From assembly GCF_014651915.1 (NCBI RefSeq), contig NZ_BMXU01000001.1:1495501-1559500 (forward strand): DNA of 64,000 nucleotides. The letters run 5' to 3'. Position 1 is the stretch's first letter; every line of letters starts with the position of its first letter. Both the position numbers and the translations under genes were made by a program. The stretch is from Parvularcula lutaonensis. GTDB taxonomy: Bacteria > Pseudomonadota > Alphaproteobacteria > Caulobacterales > Parvularculaceae. Shown piece by piece: positions 53,313-61,396 of the stretch. The notes beneath the pieces are model-generated. The model searched no databases and was not told the origin of the DNA. It worked only from the letters and a program-made list of their open reading frames with translations.

Positions 53313-53588
53313 TCAGTCGTCCTCGTGAAACCCGGCTGCGATCAGGTCGCCGATCGTCCTGACTGCTTCGTCCGCATCAGGACCTTCGGCCGCGACTGTG
53401 ACCTCGCTGCCCTTTCCCGCGCCCAGCATCAAGAGCGCCATCAGAGAGCGCGCACCGACAGTGGTGCCTCCCTTGGAGATCGTTATCCGTGCGTCGAAGG
53501 GCGCAGCGGTTTCGCAGATCTTCGCAGCCGCGCGGGCGTGAAGGCCGCGAACATTTACGACGGTGACGCGCCGCTCTTTGGTGGTCAC
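53313..53588 (-). CDS. ptsH: HPr phosphocarrier of the alphaproteobacterial PTS
   Basis: A 91-residue HPr. His17 in VRGLHARAA is the phosphoryl acceptor from enzyme I, and Ser48 in ARSLMALLMLG is the HPrK target. It starts at a GTG overlapping the stop of the EIIA gene (GTGA). With EIIA-Man and HPrK but no sugar permease in sight, this is the regulatory-type PTS of alphaproteobacteria. HPr-Ser/His phosphorylation is thought to feed into metabolism and envelope signalling. Confidence 0.94.
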   Translation of the reverse strand: MTTKERRVTVVNVRGLHARAAAKICETAAPFDARITISKGGTTVGARSLMALLMLGAGKGSEVTVAAEGPDADEAVRTIGDLIAAGFHEDD

Positions 53589-54004
53589 CTGCCGCCCTCT
53601 TCGCCCCGCAGCACCCACGAGGCGACGGAGATGTATTTCCGCCCGGCGTCATGGGCGTCTTTCACCGCATCGGCCATCTTGGTCTTTGTGCGGTAGCCCT
53701 CGGGCGCGAGCTTGATCAGCATCGGGAGGTTGACCCCGGCGATGACCTCGGACTGCGCCTCCTCCATCACCGCGATGGCGAGGTTTGAAGGCGTGCCGCC
53801 GAACATGTCGGTGAGGATGATGGCGCCGTCATCGCCTCCCGCTTCCTTGGCGGCACGGACGATGTCCCTGCGGCGCTTTTCCATGTCGTCGTCGGCGTCG
53901 ATGCAGACAGCCCGCATCCCCGGCTGGGGGCCAACAACGTGAAAAGCCGCCTGGAGGAGTTCCTTGGCGAGATTGCCATGGGTGACAATGACGATACCGA
54001 TCAT
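53585..54004 (-). CDS. PTS EIIA component, mannose type (regulatory)
   Basis: A 139-residue EIIA-Man-fold protein. His9 in VIVTHGNLAKELL is the phosphorylation site, and IILTDMFGGTPSNLA is the second signature. No EIIB/C/D genes are adjacent, so it is a regulatory orphan, as in other alphaproteobacteria. The ATG at 54004 follows hprK by about 20 bases. Confidence 0.92.
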   Translation of the reverse strand: MIGIVIVTHGNLAKELLQAAFHVVGPQPGMRAVCIDADDDMEKRRRDIVRAAKEAGGDDGAIILTDMFGGTPSNLAIAVMEEAQSEVIAGVNLPMLIKLAPEGYRTKTKMADAVKDAHDAGRKYISVASWVLRGEEGGR

Positions 54005-54026
54005 GCGCAGCGCATCCTGATGTGGT

Positions 54027-54482
54027 CTAGCGGTCGGGTCCGGGTTCAAATCCGCACCACAATGAGTGCCCGGATGCAAGAGACCTCAGCGCAAGGCGCA
54101 GCGATGCCGCTGTGACGAGCTTGGGGTCCGCAGGCACTTCCTTGGCCTGTTCCAGCCCCGGCTGTTGGGTTTCCGGCTGTTCGGTCGGGCCGAGCCTGAC
54201 AATGTAGTCGATGCCCATCGGAGGGGCCTGGCGCACCTCGGCGATCCCCATGCCCCGCAAATGGAGGAGGGGGCCTGCAGCCGGTGTTTCCGCCCAGCCC
54301 TCGCCGTCGAACTGCACGAGGTCATCGGCGATCAGCCCGGTGCGCTGGTGCGGGCAGTGGGCGATCAGCTCCGCGGCCAGCCGGGATTTCCCGCAGCCCG
54401 GTGGGCCAACAAGGAGAACGCCGCGCAAGGGGCCCTCCGCATCGAGAGCGACGCCGAGCGCGGTGCCGTGCAGGCTGCTCAA
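54027..54482 (-). CDS. hprK: HPr kinase/phosphorylase, short alphaproteobacterial form
   Basis: A 151-residue protein with only the C-terminal catalytic domain of HPrK. The P-loop LVGPPGCGKS is at about 24-33, followed by GLIADDLVQF (catalytic aspartates) and LRGMGIAEV, the family signature. The N-terminal domain of the Bacillus enzyme is absent, which is normal for this lineage. It starts at a TTG within TTGA, overlapping the chvG stop, so translation depends on coupling. Confidence 0.92.
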   Translation of the reverse strand: MSSLHGTALGVALDAEGPLRGVLLVGPPGCGKSRLAAELIAHCPHQRTGLIADDLVQFDGEGWAETPAAGPLLHLRGMGIAEVRQAPPMGIDYIVRLGPTEQPETQQPGLEQAKEVPADPKLVTAASLRLALRSLASGHSLWCGFEPGPDR

Positions 54483-56152
54483 CGCGCCGGGCTCCGGTGC
54501 AGGGGAATCTCCACGCAGAAGCGCGCTCCGCCGTTCTCGACCGAGACGTTCTCCGCCCATATCCGGCCGCCATGGCTCTCGACGATCTGCCGCGCGATGG
54601 CGAGGCCGAGGCCGGAGTTCGAGCCGAAAGTTGCCCCCTCGGGTCGCGAGGTGGTGTAGAAACGGTCGAAGATGCTTTCCAGGTTCTCAGGCGGCACGCC
54701 CGGGCCCTCATCGGTGACAGTGACAAGAACGCAGTGCTGCCGTGCCTGCCGGGATTTCTCAAGCGCCACGGACACCGCGGCATTCTGCGGCGAGAAGCTG
54801 ACGGCGTTGTCGATCAGGTTGCGGATGACCCGGCCAAGGGCCGCGGGCGCTGCGAACACGCGGGAGTCCTCGCCTTCGAGATCGTCCCAGAAATTGACCT
54901 GGGGGCCACCGGCGCTGGTCACGGCGCGGTAGCTGCCGACAATGTCGCCTATCAGTTTTGCCAGCGAAATGACTTCGCGGGTCTCTGTCGCAAGCTGGGC
55001 ATCAAGGCGCGACGCGGAGGAGATATCGGAGATCAGCCTGTCCATCCGCTCCACGTCATTGGCGATGACTTCGAGAAGACGGGCGCGCTGCTCGTCGGTC
55101 TTGCATTTGTCCATCGTCTCGATGGCACTCTTGATCGAGGTCAGCGGGTTCTTGAGCTCGTGGGAGACGTCGGCGGCAAAGCTGTCGATGGACTCGATCC
55201 TGTCCACCAGTGCCTGGGTCATCGCGCGGAAGGCACGGGAGAGGCGTCCGACCTCGTCGCGGCGCTGGTCGAAATCGGGGATGCGCACCTGGCCCGCGCG
55301 CCCGACGGAGCTGCGCACTTTCTCCGCGGCATAGGCAAGCTGGCGCAGCGGCCTGCTCACCGCAGCGGTGAGGGTCAGCGCGGAGAAGCTCGCCAGCCCG
55401 AAGGTCAGGAATGCGATCGGCAGCATGGCTTTGCGGACCCGGTGGCTGACGACATCGATCCTGTCGCTCTCGGCGATCAGCACGCCGCGGAGCTGTCCGT
55501 CCTCGACGACGGGCAAGCTGACCGAGGCGACGAGGGTGCCGTCCTGCTTGCGTCTGAGCGCTTTGGGGGCACCGCCGAGTCCGCGGGCGATCCGCTCGGC
55601 CTCCGCATCGCGATCGAGGTCCGAGATCCGCTCGCGGATGGGAAGCTCGAAGAGGAAGTGTTCGACCCATTCGGACAAGCTTCGCCCCATGACCTGGTGC
55701 ATGGCGCCAGAGGGGAGCTTTTCCGGGATCGGAACCGCGACGGGAGCGCCCCCGTTCTTGTCGGTCGTTTCGGCAACGAAAGAGGCAACCCCGCCGTCCA
55801 CGGCGTAAAGCGCGACGCGACCATCAAAGCCTGCGGCGGCCTCTTCCATGACGACCAGTGCCGCCAGCGGGTCACGCAGGCAGCTGCGCGAGCCGCAACT
55901 GCCAAGGCCATTTTCCGACACGGCCGCTCGGGCAAGCACGGCCTGCCGCTCGACCAGTTCGAGCCGGGCATCGAGCAGGCCGTCGCGATAGGCCATCAGG
56001 CCGAGAGCGCCGAAGGTCAGGAGGATAAGGCCGAGCGTGTTCCCGATCAGCAGCGCGCCAGAGAAGCGGGAGCGGCTGAACCGGCTGCGCTTGAGCCTGG
56101 TCGTCCGGATGGGAGCAGGTCGGTCGGCTGGCTGGGTGAGGGTCGCCCCCAT
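54479..56152 (-). CDS. chvG: Sensor histidine kinase ChvG
   Basis: A 557-residue kinase with membrane segments at about 34-54 and 243-264 flanking a 190-residue periplasmic sensor domain. A HAMP linker, the H-box DVSHELKNPLTSI with His331, and an HATPase domain (LIDNAVSFS, DEGPGVP, GLGLAIARQIVESHGG) follow. ChvG/ChvI responds to acid and envelope stress and is held by ExoR in rhizobia. Two cysteines close together in the periplasmic part (86 and 91) could form a disulfide. Starts 4 bases after the chvI stop. Confidence 0.94.
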   Translation of the reverse strand: MGATLTQPADRPAPIRTTRLKRSRFSRSRFSGALLIGNTLGLILLTFGALGLMAYRDGLLDARLELVERQAVLARAAVSENGLGSCGSRSCLRDPLAALVVMEEAAAGFDGRVALYAVDGGVASFVAETTDKNGGAPVAVPIPEKLPSGAMHQVMGRSLSEWVEHFLFELPIRERISDLDRDAEAERIARGLGGAPKALRRKQDGTLVASVSLPVVEDGQLRGVLIAESDRIDVVSHRVRKAMLPIAFLTFGLASFSALTLTAAVSRPLRQLAYAAEKVRSSVGRAGQVRIPDFDQRRDEVGRLSRAFRAMTQALVDRIESIDSFAADVSHELKNPLTSIKSAIETMDKCKTDEQRARLLEVIANDVERMDRLISDISSASRLDAQLATETREVISLAKLIGDIVGSYRAVTSAGGPQVNFWDDLEGEDSRVFAAPAALGRVIRNLIDNAVSFSPQNAAVSVALEKSRQARQHCVLVTVTDEGPGVPPENLESIFDRFYTTSRPEGATFGSNSGLGLAIARQIVESHGGRIWAENVSVENGGARFCVEIPLHRSPAR

Positions 56153-56155
56153 GGG

Positions 56156-56851
56156 CTAGTCGCTCTTGTATTTGTAGCCGACGCCATAGAGCGTCTCGAT
56201 ACCATCGAAGCTGCTGTCGACCTGGCGGAATTTCTTGCGGATCCGCTTGATATGGCTGTCGATGGTCCGGTCATCGACATAGACCTGGTCGTCATAGGCC
56301 GCATCCATCAGCGCGTCGCGTGACTTCACGAAGCCCGGTCGCGCCGCGAGGGCGTGAAGGATCATGAACTCGGTCACGGTCAGGGTGACGCTCTCACCCT
56401 TCCAGCTACAGGCGTGCTGGGGTGGGTCGAGGGTGAGGCTGCCGCGGCGGAGAACCTGGTCGGCATCGCCTTCCCGCTGGGAAGGGGCCGTGGAAGCGCG
56501 ACGGAGGACGGCCTTCACGCGTTCGAGCAACAGGCGCTGGCTGAAAGGCTTCTTGACGTAGTCGTCCGCGCCCATCGTGAGGCCGAGCATCTCGTCGATC
56601 TCCTCGTCCTTCGAGGTGAGGAAGATGAACGGCACCGAGCTCTCGGTACGCAGGCGGCGGAGCAGCTCCACCCCGTCCATGCGCGGCATTTTCACGTCGG
56701 AAAGGACGAGGTCTGGCGATTTCGCGAGAATACCGTCGAGTGCGGATGCACCATCGGTGAAGGTCGTGACGCCGTAGCCCTCCGCCTCGAGCGCGATCGA
56801 GACCGAGGTCAGGATGTTCTCGTCGTCATCGATCAGGGCAATCGACGCCAT
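56156..56851 (-). CDS. chvI: Response regulator ChvI
   Basis: A 231-residue OmpR-type regulator. The receiver has phospho-acceptor Asp52 ([13 protein letters not shown]), the threonine in FLTSKD and the lysine in VKKPFS. The winged helix has [19 protein letters not shown] and [19 protein letters not shown], the ChvI hallmark. The ATG at 56851 has GGGAGAG 6-7 bases upstream; in-frame starts at 56857 and 56866 are possible. First gene of chvI-chvG-hprK-EIIA-ptsH. Confidence 0.94.
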   Translation of the reverse strand: MASIALIDDDENILTSVSIALEAEGYGVTTFTDGASALDGILAKSPDLVLSDVKMPRMDGVELLRRLRTESSVPFIFLTSKDEEIDEMLGLTMGADDYVKKPFSQRLLLERVKAVLRRASTAPSQREGDADQVLRRGSLTLDPPQHACSWKGESVTLTVTEFMILHALAARPGFVKSRDALMDAAYDDQVYVDDRTIDSHIKRIRKKFRQVDSSFDGIETLYGVGYKYKSD

Positions 56852-56948
56852 GCCCATCTCTCCCACACCTACCCACAGACCATGACGGCTAGCAGGGAAA
56901 GATCAGCGGGCTGTTAATTGATAACGGAGGATTGGAGTTGAACTCTCC

Positions 56949-56960
56949 GCAATAAGTATC
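56949..56960 (+). promoter_or_regulatory. GCAATAAGTATC motif before the OxyR-like gene
   Basis: GCAATAAGTATC, followed by CTATG, lies 45 bases upstream of the OxyR-like start. The same core (GCAATAAG-C-TATC) recurs just downstream of the gene at 57967-57979. It may be a binding site for the encoded LysR protein. Confidence 0.4.
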
Positions 56961-57004
56961 CTATGTGTTTCAGCAAGAGCGATAGTTTTTTCCAAAGGAC
57001 GCCC

Positions 57005-57937
57005 GTGACCTCGATCACCCATGACGTGACCATCCGCCAGCTCCGCTACGTCGTCGCCCTGGGCGCGACCCTCAGTTTCCGGCGCGGAGCGGAACGGTGC
57101 GGCATCAGCCAGCCCTCCTTCAGCGCGCAGATCAAGCTGCTCGAGGAAGCGCTGGGCGTGAAGGTCGCCGAAAGGGGCAGCGGAGCGGTGGCCCTGACCC
57201 CGGCAGGGCGTGAGGTGATCGCTGCAGCCATCGACATTCTCGACCGGGTGGACGGGCTGAAGCGCACAGCTGAAAGGGGTCCGCTCTCGGGGGTCCTTCG
57301 CCTGGGGGTGAAGGCGACACTGGGCCCCTACATCATGCCGCGGGTGGTGCGGCGGCTTCACCAGACCCACCCGCATCTTCGGCTCTTCATCCGCGAAGGC
57401 CCGCCTGTCGATCTCGAGCGCGAGCTGGTGGAAGGGCTTCACGACGTGGTCCTTGCCCAGCTTCCCCTCGGCTCTGCGGACGTGCAGTCGGTCCGGCTTT
57501 TCCGCGAGACCCTCTTCCTTGCCGTGGCCGCCGACCATCCCTTGGCGGGCCGCGAACGGTTCTCTCCCGAGGATCTTCGCGGGCTCGACGTGCTGACGCT
57601 CAGCCCGCGTTTCCACCTGCATGACCAGGTGCTGCGGCTTTGCGAGGAGCATGGCGCGCGCCTCATGCGCGACTACGAGGGCACGAGTCTCGATGCCCTG
57701 CGCCAGATGGTGGGCATGGGGCTGGGAGCGACGTTCCTGCCGGCGATCTACGCTGCGTCGGAGGTCCGCGACCAGGGCGACGTTGCTGTCCTGCGCCCGC
57801 ACAAGGTCCAGCTGGCCCGCTCGATCGGCCTTGCCTGGCGCAAAAGCTCGTCCTTGGATGATGCCTATGGCGCCATTGCCGACGCGGTCAGCGCCGTGGT
57901 CAGGGACGAGCTGAGCGGTGTCGCATCCGAGCGCTAG
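57005..57937 (+). CDS. OxyR-like LysR regulator without the peroxidatic cysteine
   Basis: A 310-residue LysR protein of the OxyR branch: TIRQLRYVVALGATLSFRRGAERCGISQPSFSAQIKLLEE (read in parts) and a type-2 periplasmic-binding domain. At the OxyR redox switch (HCLRDQAMGFC in E. coli) it reads FHLHDQVLRLC. Cys199 is replaced by His204 and His198 by Phe, while the resolving cysteine is kept (Cys213). It therefore cannot form the OxyR disulfide. The GTG at 57005 has AAAGGA 5 bases upstream and is preferred over an ATG at 56963. Confidence 0.85.
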   Translation: MTSITHDVTIRQLRYVVALGATLSFRRGAERCGISQPSFSAQIKLLEEALGVKVAERGSGAVALTPAGREVIAAAIDILDRVDGLKRTAERGPLSGVLRLGVKATLGPYIMPRVVRRLHQTHPHLRLFIREGPPVDLERELVEGLHDVVLAQLPLGSADVQSVRLFRETLFLAVAADHPLAGRERFSPEDLRGLDVLTLSPRFHLHDQVLRLCEEHGARLMRDYEGTSLDALRQMVGMGLGATFLPAIYAASEVRDQGDVAVLRPHKVQLARSIGLAWRKSSSLDDAYGAIADAVSAVVRDELSGVASER

Positions 57938-57963
57938 CGCGATCCGGCGCCCCTTTGCGCGCC

Positions 57964-57978
57964 ATAGCAATAAGCTAT
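57964..57978. promoter_or_regulatory. ATAG-N7-CTAT palindrome downstream of the OxyR-like gene
   Basis: ATAGC-AATAA-GCTAT is a perfect inverted repeat with the ATAG-N7-CTAT spacing of OxyR half-operators. A further CTAT lies at 57996-57999. It precedes the candidate structured RNA by about 40 bases. Confidence 0.5.
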
Positions 57979-58009
57979 CGGGATTGCGGCAAGCGCTATG
58001 TTTACAGTA

Positions 58010-58190
58010 TCAGGAAGGCGTGGATCGAGGAACTGAACGCCGCTTGCCCCAGAGGCGTTGATGTCCCCCTGCCTCGGTCCGCCCGACCCGGACGTCCAGG
58101 GCAAAGACCAGCCCTCCTGCCCCTGGGCGTCCTAACATTGTGTTGCACCGACGACTGGCGGCGATGGCCTTCCCCATCGCCGCCTTTTTT
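58010..58190 (+). ncRNA. Candidate structured small RNA between the OxyR-like gene and the pterin dehydratase
   Basis: The stretch has no convincing protein frame but folds well. AACGCC/GGCGTT (58036-58041 with 58054-58059) gives one hairpin. A 12-bp stem with one G-U pair (58090-58101 with 58121-58132) gives another. A strong rightward intrinsic terminator follows. An ATAG-N7-CTAT motif and a weak promoter-like TTGCGG-N15-CAGTAT lie upstream. The 5' end is approximate. It could be an OxyS-like regulatory RNA, a 6S-like RNA, or simply the long 3' region of the regulator's mRNA. Confidence 0.4.
58157..58190 (+). terminator. Strong intrinsic terminator
   Basis: GGCGGCGATGG and CCATCGCCGCC form a perfect 11-bp stem with a short loop, followed by six T (58185-58190). 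It faces right, more than 200 bases beyond the OxyR-like stop, and protects the convergent pterin dehydratase gene. Confidence 0.92.
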
Positions 58191-58202
58191 GCCTTAGCCG
58201 TG

Positions 58203-58493
58203 TCAGGACCGGAGGCTGTCGAGGAATTCGGCCATGGCGACGTCGCGTTCCGAAAGGCCGTCCGCATCATGGGTCGTCAGGGTGACCTCGACCCGGTTGT
58301 AGACATTGAACCATTCAGGATGATGGTCATGCTTGTCGGCATAGAGCGCCACACGACTCATGAAGCCCCAGGCTTCGTTGAAATCCTTGAACTGCAGCGT
58401 CGTTTGCGCGGCGTCCTTGCCCTCTGCCTCCTTCCACTCTGGGTGGTCGGAAAAGAACTGCGCGCGGGCCTCGGGGGAGAGTTTCTGAACCAT
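58203..58493 (-). CDS. phhB: Pterin-4a-carbinolamine dehydratase
   Basis: A 96-residue PCD/DCoH-fold enzyme that recycles tetrahydrobiopterin-type cofactors, normally for phenylalanine hydroxylase. The catalytic [25 protein letters not shown] (read in parts, about residues 52-76) is intact. No phhA is in the window. It starts [14 protein letters not shown], preceded by 137 bases shared with the divergent DUF1036 gene. Confidence 0.93.
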   Translation of the reverse strand: MVQKLSPEARAQFFSDHPEWKEAEGKDAAQTTLQFKDFNEAWGFMSRVALYADKHDHHPEWFNVYNRVEVTLTTHDADGLSERDVAMAEFLDSLRS

Positions 58494-58630
58494 GGGACCG
58501 AGCTAGGGCGCAGCGAACGCGCCGCCAAGACCCATCGCTGCGGCTGCCCCTCCGGAGCGGGGGAGGCAAAGGCTCCGCCAGAGGGCTCGCCGGTCCTTCC
58601 AGATGACAGTTTGGACCGTGAGGCGCGGGA

Positions 58631-59779
58631 ATGCTTGATCGGCGGGCGCGAATGAAGGACAAGCTCTGGAAGCCTATGGTGAACGGCGACGGGGCTGCCT
58701 TGACGATCACACGCAAACTTCCGGGACTTGTCGGTCTCGTCCTCCTGGCACTCGGGGCAGCCGGTTTCGGCGGCGCCGCGAAGGCCGACTATAAACTCTG
58801 CAACAAGACGAGTTATGCGCTCTCCGCGTCGCTCGGTTTCGTGGAGGAGGAGAACCTGCTGACGCGCGGCTGGTGGCGGCTTCGCCCCGGCGAGTGCAAG
58901 ACGGTCATCTCCGCCGACGTCCAGCCGGGCCGCTATTACGTCTATGCCGAAGCGATTCCGGGGCACCGGGGGGACCTCAAGACCTGGTCCGGTGAAACGC
59001 CGCTCTGTGTCCAGAACGACAGCCTGTTCACCCTTCGCGACCAGTCGGTCTGCAAGGAGGACCCCCAGCGCACGCGCGACTTCAACGCCGTCGACGTGAC
59101 GGGGGAAGATGGTGGCAACTACACCACCGATTTCACCGACGAGAACAACTACACCACCTACCAGGCGCAGATCGCCGGCGTGCAACGTCTTCTTTCAGAC
59201 GTAGGCTTCGACATCGGGACGATCGACGGCCAGCTCGGCGCGACCACGAAGTCTGCCCTGCGCCAGTACAGGCGCTCGCGCGGCCTCGGCCAGGACGGCG
59301 TGGTCGACAACCAGGTGATCGATGCGCTCATCACCGAGGCGAACAACGAGGACGCCAAGCTCGGCTTCTTTTTCTGCAACGAAACGATGCTGCCTGTCTG
59401 GGCCGCTTTCGCCCAGCCCGCGGACGGGAGCGAAGGCTACCGATCGTCAGGCTGGTGGCTGCTGGATTCGGGTTCCTGCGCCAAGGTCCGCCGCGGCGCG
59501 CTGACGGCTGAACCCTATTACGTCTATGGCATCATGCAGGCCGAAGACCAGGAGCTGACCCTTGCCGGGGGCGACACGCAGTTCTGCGTCGCCGCGGTGC
59601 AGTTCGACGCCCGCTCGGACATCGCCTGCGAAGAGTCGGGCTTCGATACAGCGCGGTTCCGCCGCATCGATACCGGTGGGGAGAAGGCGTGGACGTTTGT
59701 CTTCAGGGCCGAGCAGTTCAACCAGGATCTCGTGCAGCAGGCCGATCAGCCCGCGCCCGAACCCGCCCCGGCGCAGTGA
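58631..59779 (+). CDS. Exported protein with two DUF1036 domains around a peptidoglycan-binding domain
   Basis: A 382-residue protein with an N-terminal export signal (hydrophobic stretch about 32-50, ending AAKADY). A DUF1036 domain follows (KLCNKTSYALSASLGF, GWWRLRPGECKTV, RYYVYAEA), then a PG_binding_1 domain (VQRLLSDVGFDIGTIDGQLG, about 180-225), then a second DUF1036 domain (FFCNETMLPVWAAFA, GWWLLDSGSCAKV, PYYVYGIM). Paired cysteines in each domain suggest disulfides. Function unknown; probably a cell-wall-associated periplasmic protein. The start could also be 58652. Its stop overlaps the next gene (GTGA). Confidence 0.8.
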   Translation: MLDRRARMKDKLWKPMVNGDGAALTITRKLPGLVGLVLLALGAAGFGGAAKADYKLCNKTSYALSASLGFVEEENLLTRGWWRLRPGECKTVISADVQPGRYYVYAEAIPGHRGDLKTWSGETPLCVQNDSLFTLRDQSVCKEDPQRTRDFNAVDVTGEDGGNYTTDFTDENNYTTYQAQIAGVQRLLSDVGFDIGTIDGQLGATTKSALRQYRRSRGLGQDGVVDNQVIDALITEANNEDAKLGFFFCNETMLPVWAAFAQPADGSEGYRSSGWWLLDSGSCAKVRRGALTAEPYYVYGIMQAEDQELTLAGGDTQFCVAAVQFDARSDIACEESGFDTARFRRIDTGGEKAWTFVFRAEQFNQDLVQQADQPAPEPAPAQ

Positions 59780-60498
59780 CTGGTCCGCTGAAGGCCGGCT
59801 TCGACGGCGTCACCGATTGGGTCTTCGACCTCGACAACACCCTGTACCCTGCAGGTTGCAATCTCTTTGCGGAGATTGACCAGCGGATGACCGCCTATGT
59901 TATGGAGGTGATCGGCTGCGATCATGCCGAGGCGCGCCGTGTGCAGAAGGACCTTTATGTGGAGCACGGCACAACCCTGGCCGGGCTGATGAAGGAGCAT
60001 GACGTCGATCCGCATGCCTTCATGGACTATGTGCACGAGATCAGCCTTGATCCGTTGACAGTGGATCCGGGCCTGCGCGAGGCGCTGCTCGCGCTGCCGG
60101 GGCGGAAATTCGTCCACACCAATGGCAGCGTGAAGCATGCGGAGAATGTCCTCGGCGCACTGGGCCTCACGGATGTCATGGATGATATCTTCGATGTGGA
60201 AATGGGCGGTTGGGTGCCCAAGCCCCATGCCCAGAACTACGACCTGTTCCGTGAGCGGACAAAACTCGATCCGGCCAAGGCCGCCATGTTCGAGGATATG
60301 GTGGTGAACCTCGAAATTCCCCACGAGATAGGCATGACGACCGTGCTCGTGACGACCGACGCGCCGTGGATCGAAGACGAACCGGCATCGAAACGGCCCG
60401 GCGCCGGGCATGAGGATGCAGGGCATATCCATCACATCACGGGCGACCTGACATCTTTCCTCAGGGCGCTGACGACAGAACAACCGGAGACAGCATGA
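59776..60498 (+). CDS. HAD-family pyrimidine 5'-nucleotidase
   Basis: A 240-residue HAD hydrolase of the SDT1/pyrimidine 5'-nucleotidase type. Motif I is [12 protein letters not shown], motif II FVHTNGS, the motif III lysine lies around [12 protein letters not shown], and motif IV is [14 protein letters not shown]. The gene often stands next to dapD in alphaproteobacteria, as here. It starts at a GTG overlapping the previous stop, and its own stop overlaps the dapD ATG (ATGA). Confidence 0.88.
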   Translation: MTGPLKAGFDGVTDWVFDLDNTLYPAGCNLFAEIDQRMTAYVMEVIGCDHAEARRVQKDLYVEHGTTLAGLMKEHDVDPHAFMDYVHEISLDPLTVDPGLREALLALPGRKFVHTNGSVKHAENVLGALGLTDVMDDIFDVEMGGWVPKPHAQNYDLFRERTKLDPAKAAMFEDMVVNLEIPHEIGMTTVLVTTDAPWIEDEPASKRPGAGHEDAGHIHHITGDLTSFLRALTTEQPETA

Positions 60499-61307
60499 AC
60501 GAGAACCAGGCCCGCGAGATCATCGATGCCGCTTTTGATAGCGGTGACGATGGAGCTGAAGTCCGCGATGCGGTGGATTTTGCCCTTGCCGGTCTTGATG
60601 ACGGGAGCTTTCGCGTTGCCTCCCGGGAAGACGGTCAGTGGACGGTGCATCAGTGGCTCAAGAAGGCGGTGCTTCTGTCCTTTCGCCTGACGCCCAACGC
60701 ACCCATTGACGGCGGACCCGGTGGCGGTCGCTGGTTCGACAAGGTGCCCTCGAAATTCGAGGGCTGGGACCAGGCGGCTTTCGAAGCCGCGGGTTTCCGC
60801 GCCGTTCCCCCCTGTGCCGTCCGCCGGGGGAGCTTCATTGCCAAGGGCGCGGTGCTGATGCCGTCTTACGTCAATATCGGCGCTTATGTCGGTGAGCGGA
60901 CGATGGTCGATACCTGGTCGACGATCGGTTCCTGCGCCCAGATCGGCGCGGATTGCCATATCTCGGGAGGCGTCGGCATCGGAGGCGTGCTCGAGCCGCT
61001 GCAGGCAGGGCCGGTCATCATCGAGGACAACGTCTTCATCGGTGCCCGCTCGGAAGTTGCGGAGGGCGTCATCGTCCGCGAGGGCGCGGTGATCTCGATG
61101 GGCGTCTTCCTCGGTGCTTCGACCAAGATCGTCGACCGTGCCTCGGGCGAGATCAGCTATGGCGAGGTGCCGCCCTACGCTGTGGTCGTGCCGGGCACGC
61201 TGCCGAGTGAGAAGGGCGGGCCGTCGCTGGCCTGTGCCGTGATCGTGAAAACCGTGGACGAGCGCACGCGCGCCAAGACCGGTATCAACGAGATTCTGCG
61301 CGGCTGA
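60495..61307 (+). CDS. dapD: Tetrahydrodipicolinate N-succinyltransferase
   Basis: A 270-residue left-handed beta-helix acyltransferase of the succinylase lysine/diaminopimelate route. [34 protein letters not shown] (read in parts) shows the hexapeptide repeats. [23 protein letters not shown] and the C-terminal [14 protein letters not shown] are typical. ATGA overlap with the HAD gene. Confidence 0.96.
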   Translation: MNENQAREIIDAAFDSGDDGAEVRDAVDFALAGLDDGSFRVASREDGQWTVHQWLKKAVLLSFRLTPNAPIDGGPGGGRWFDKVPSKFEGWDQAAFEAAGFRAVPPCAVRRGSFIAKGAVLMPSYVNIGAYVGERTMVDTWSTIGSCAQIGADCHISGGVGIGGVLEPLQAGPVIIEDNVFIGARSEVAEGVIVREGAVISMGVFLGASTKIVDRASGEISYGEVPPYAVVVPGTLPSEKGGPSLACAVIVKTVDERTRAKTGINEILRG

Positions 61308-61361
61308 GTTTTCAAGGTCGCTCGCTCAACCGGGCTGTCAAGTCTTGTTCCATCTCGGCTG

Positions 61362-61375
61362 TTTCGTTTACGAAA
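61362..61375. promoter_or_regulatory. Candidate MarR operator
   Basis: TTTCGT-TT-ACGAAA, a perfect 14-base palindrome, lies 21 bases before the MarR ATG in the only gap between dapD and marR. MarR proteins usually repress themselves through such dyads. Confidence 0.55.
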
Positions 61376-61396
61376 TGGCGCGAACGGGAGTGCGTA

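Noticed and set aside
54030-54062. GGGTTCAAATCC, resembling a tRNA T-arm
   Set aside because: The flanking bases do not pair as a T-stem, there is no acceptor or anticodon arm, and the stretch is the coded C-terminus of HPrK.
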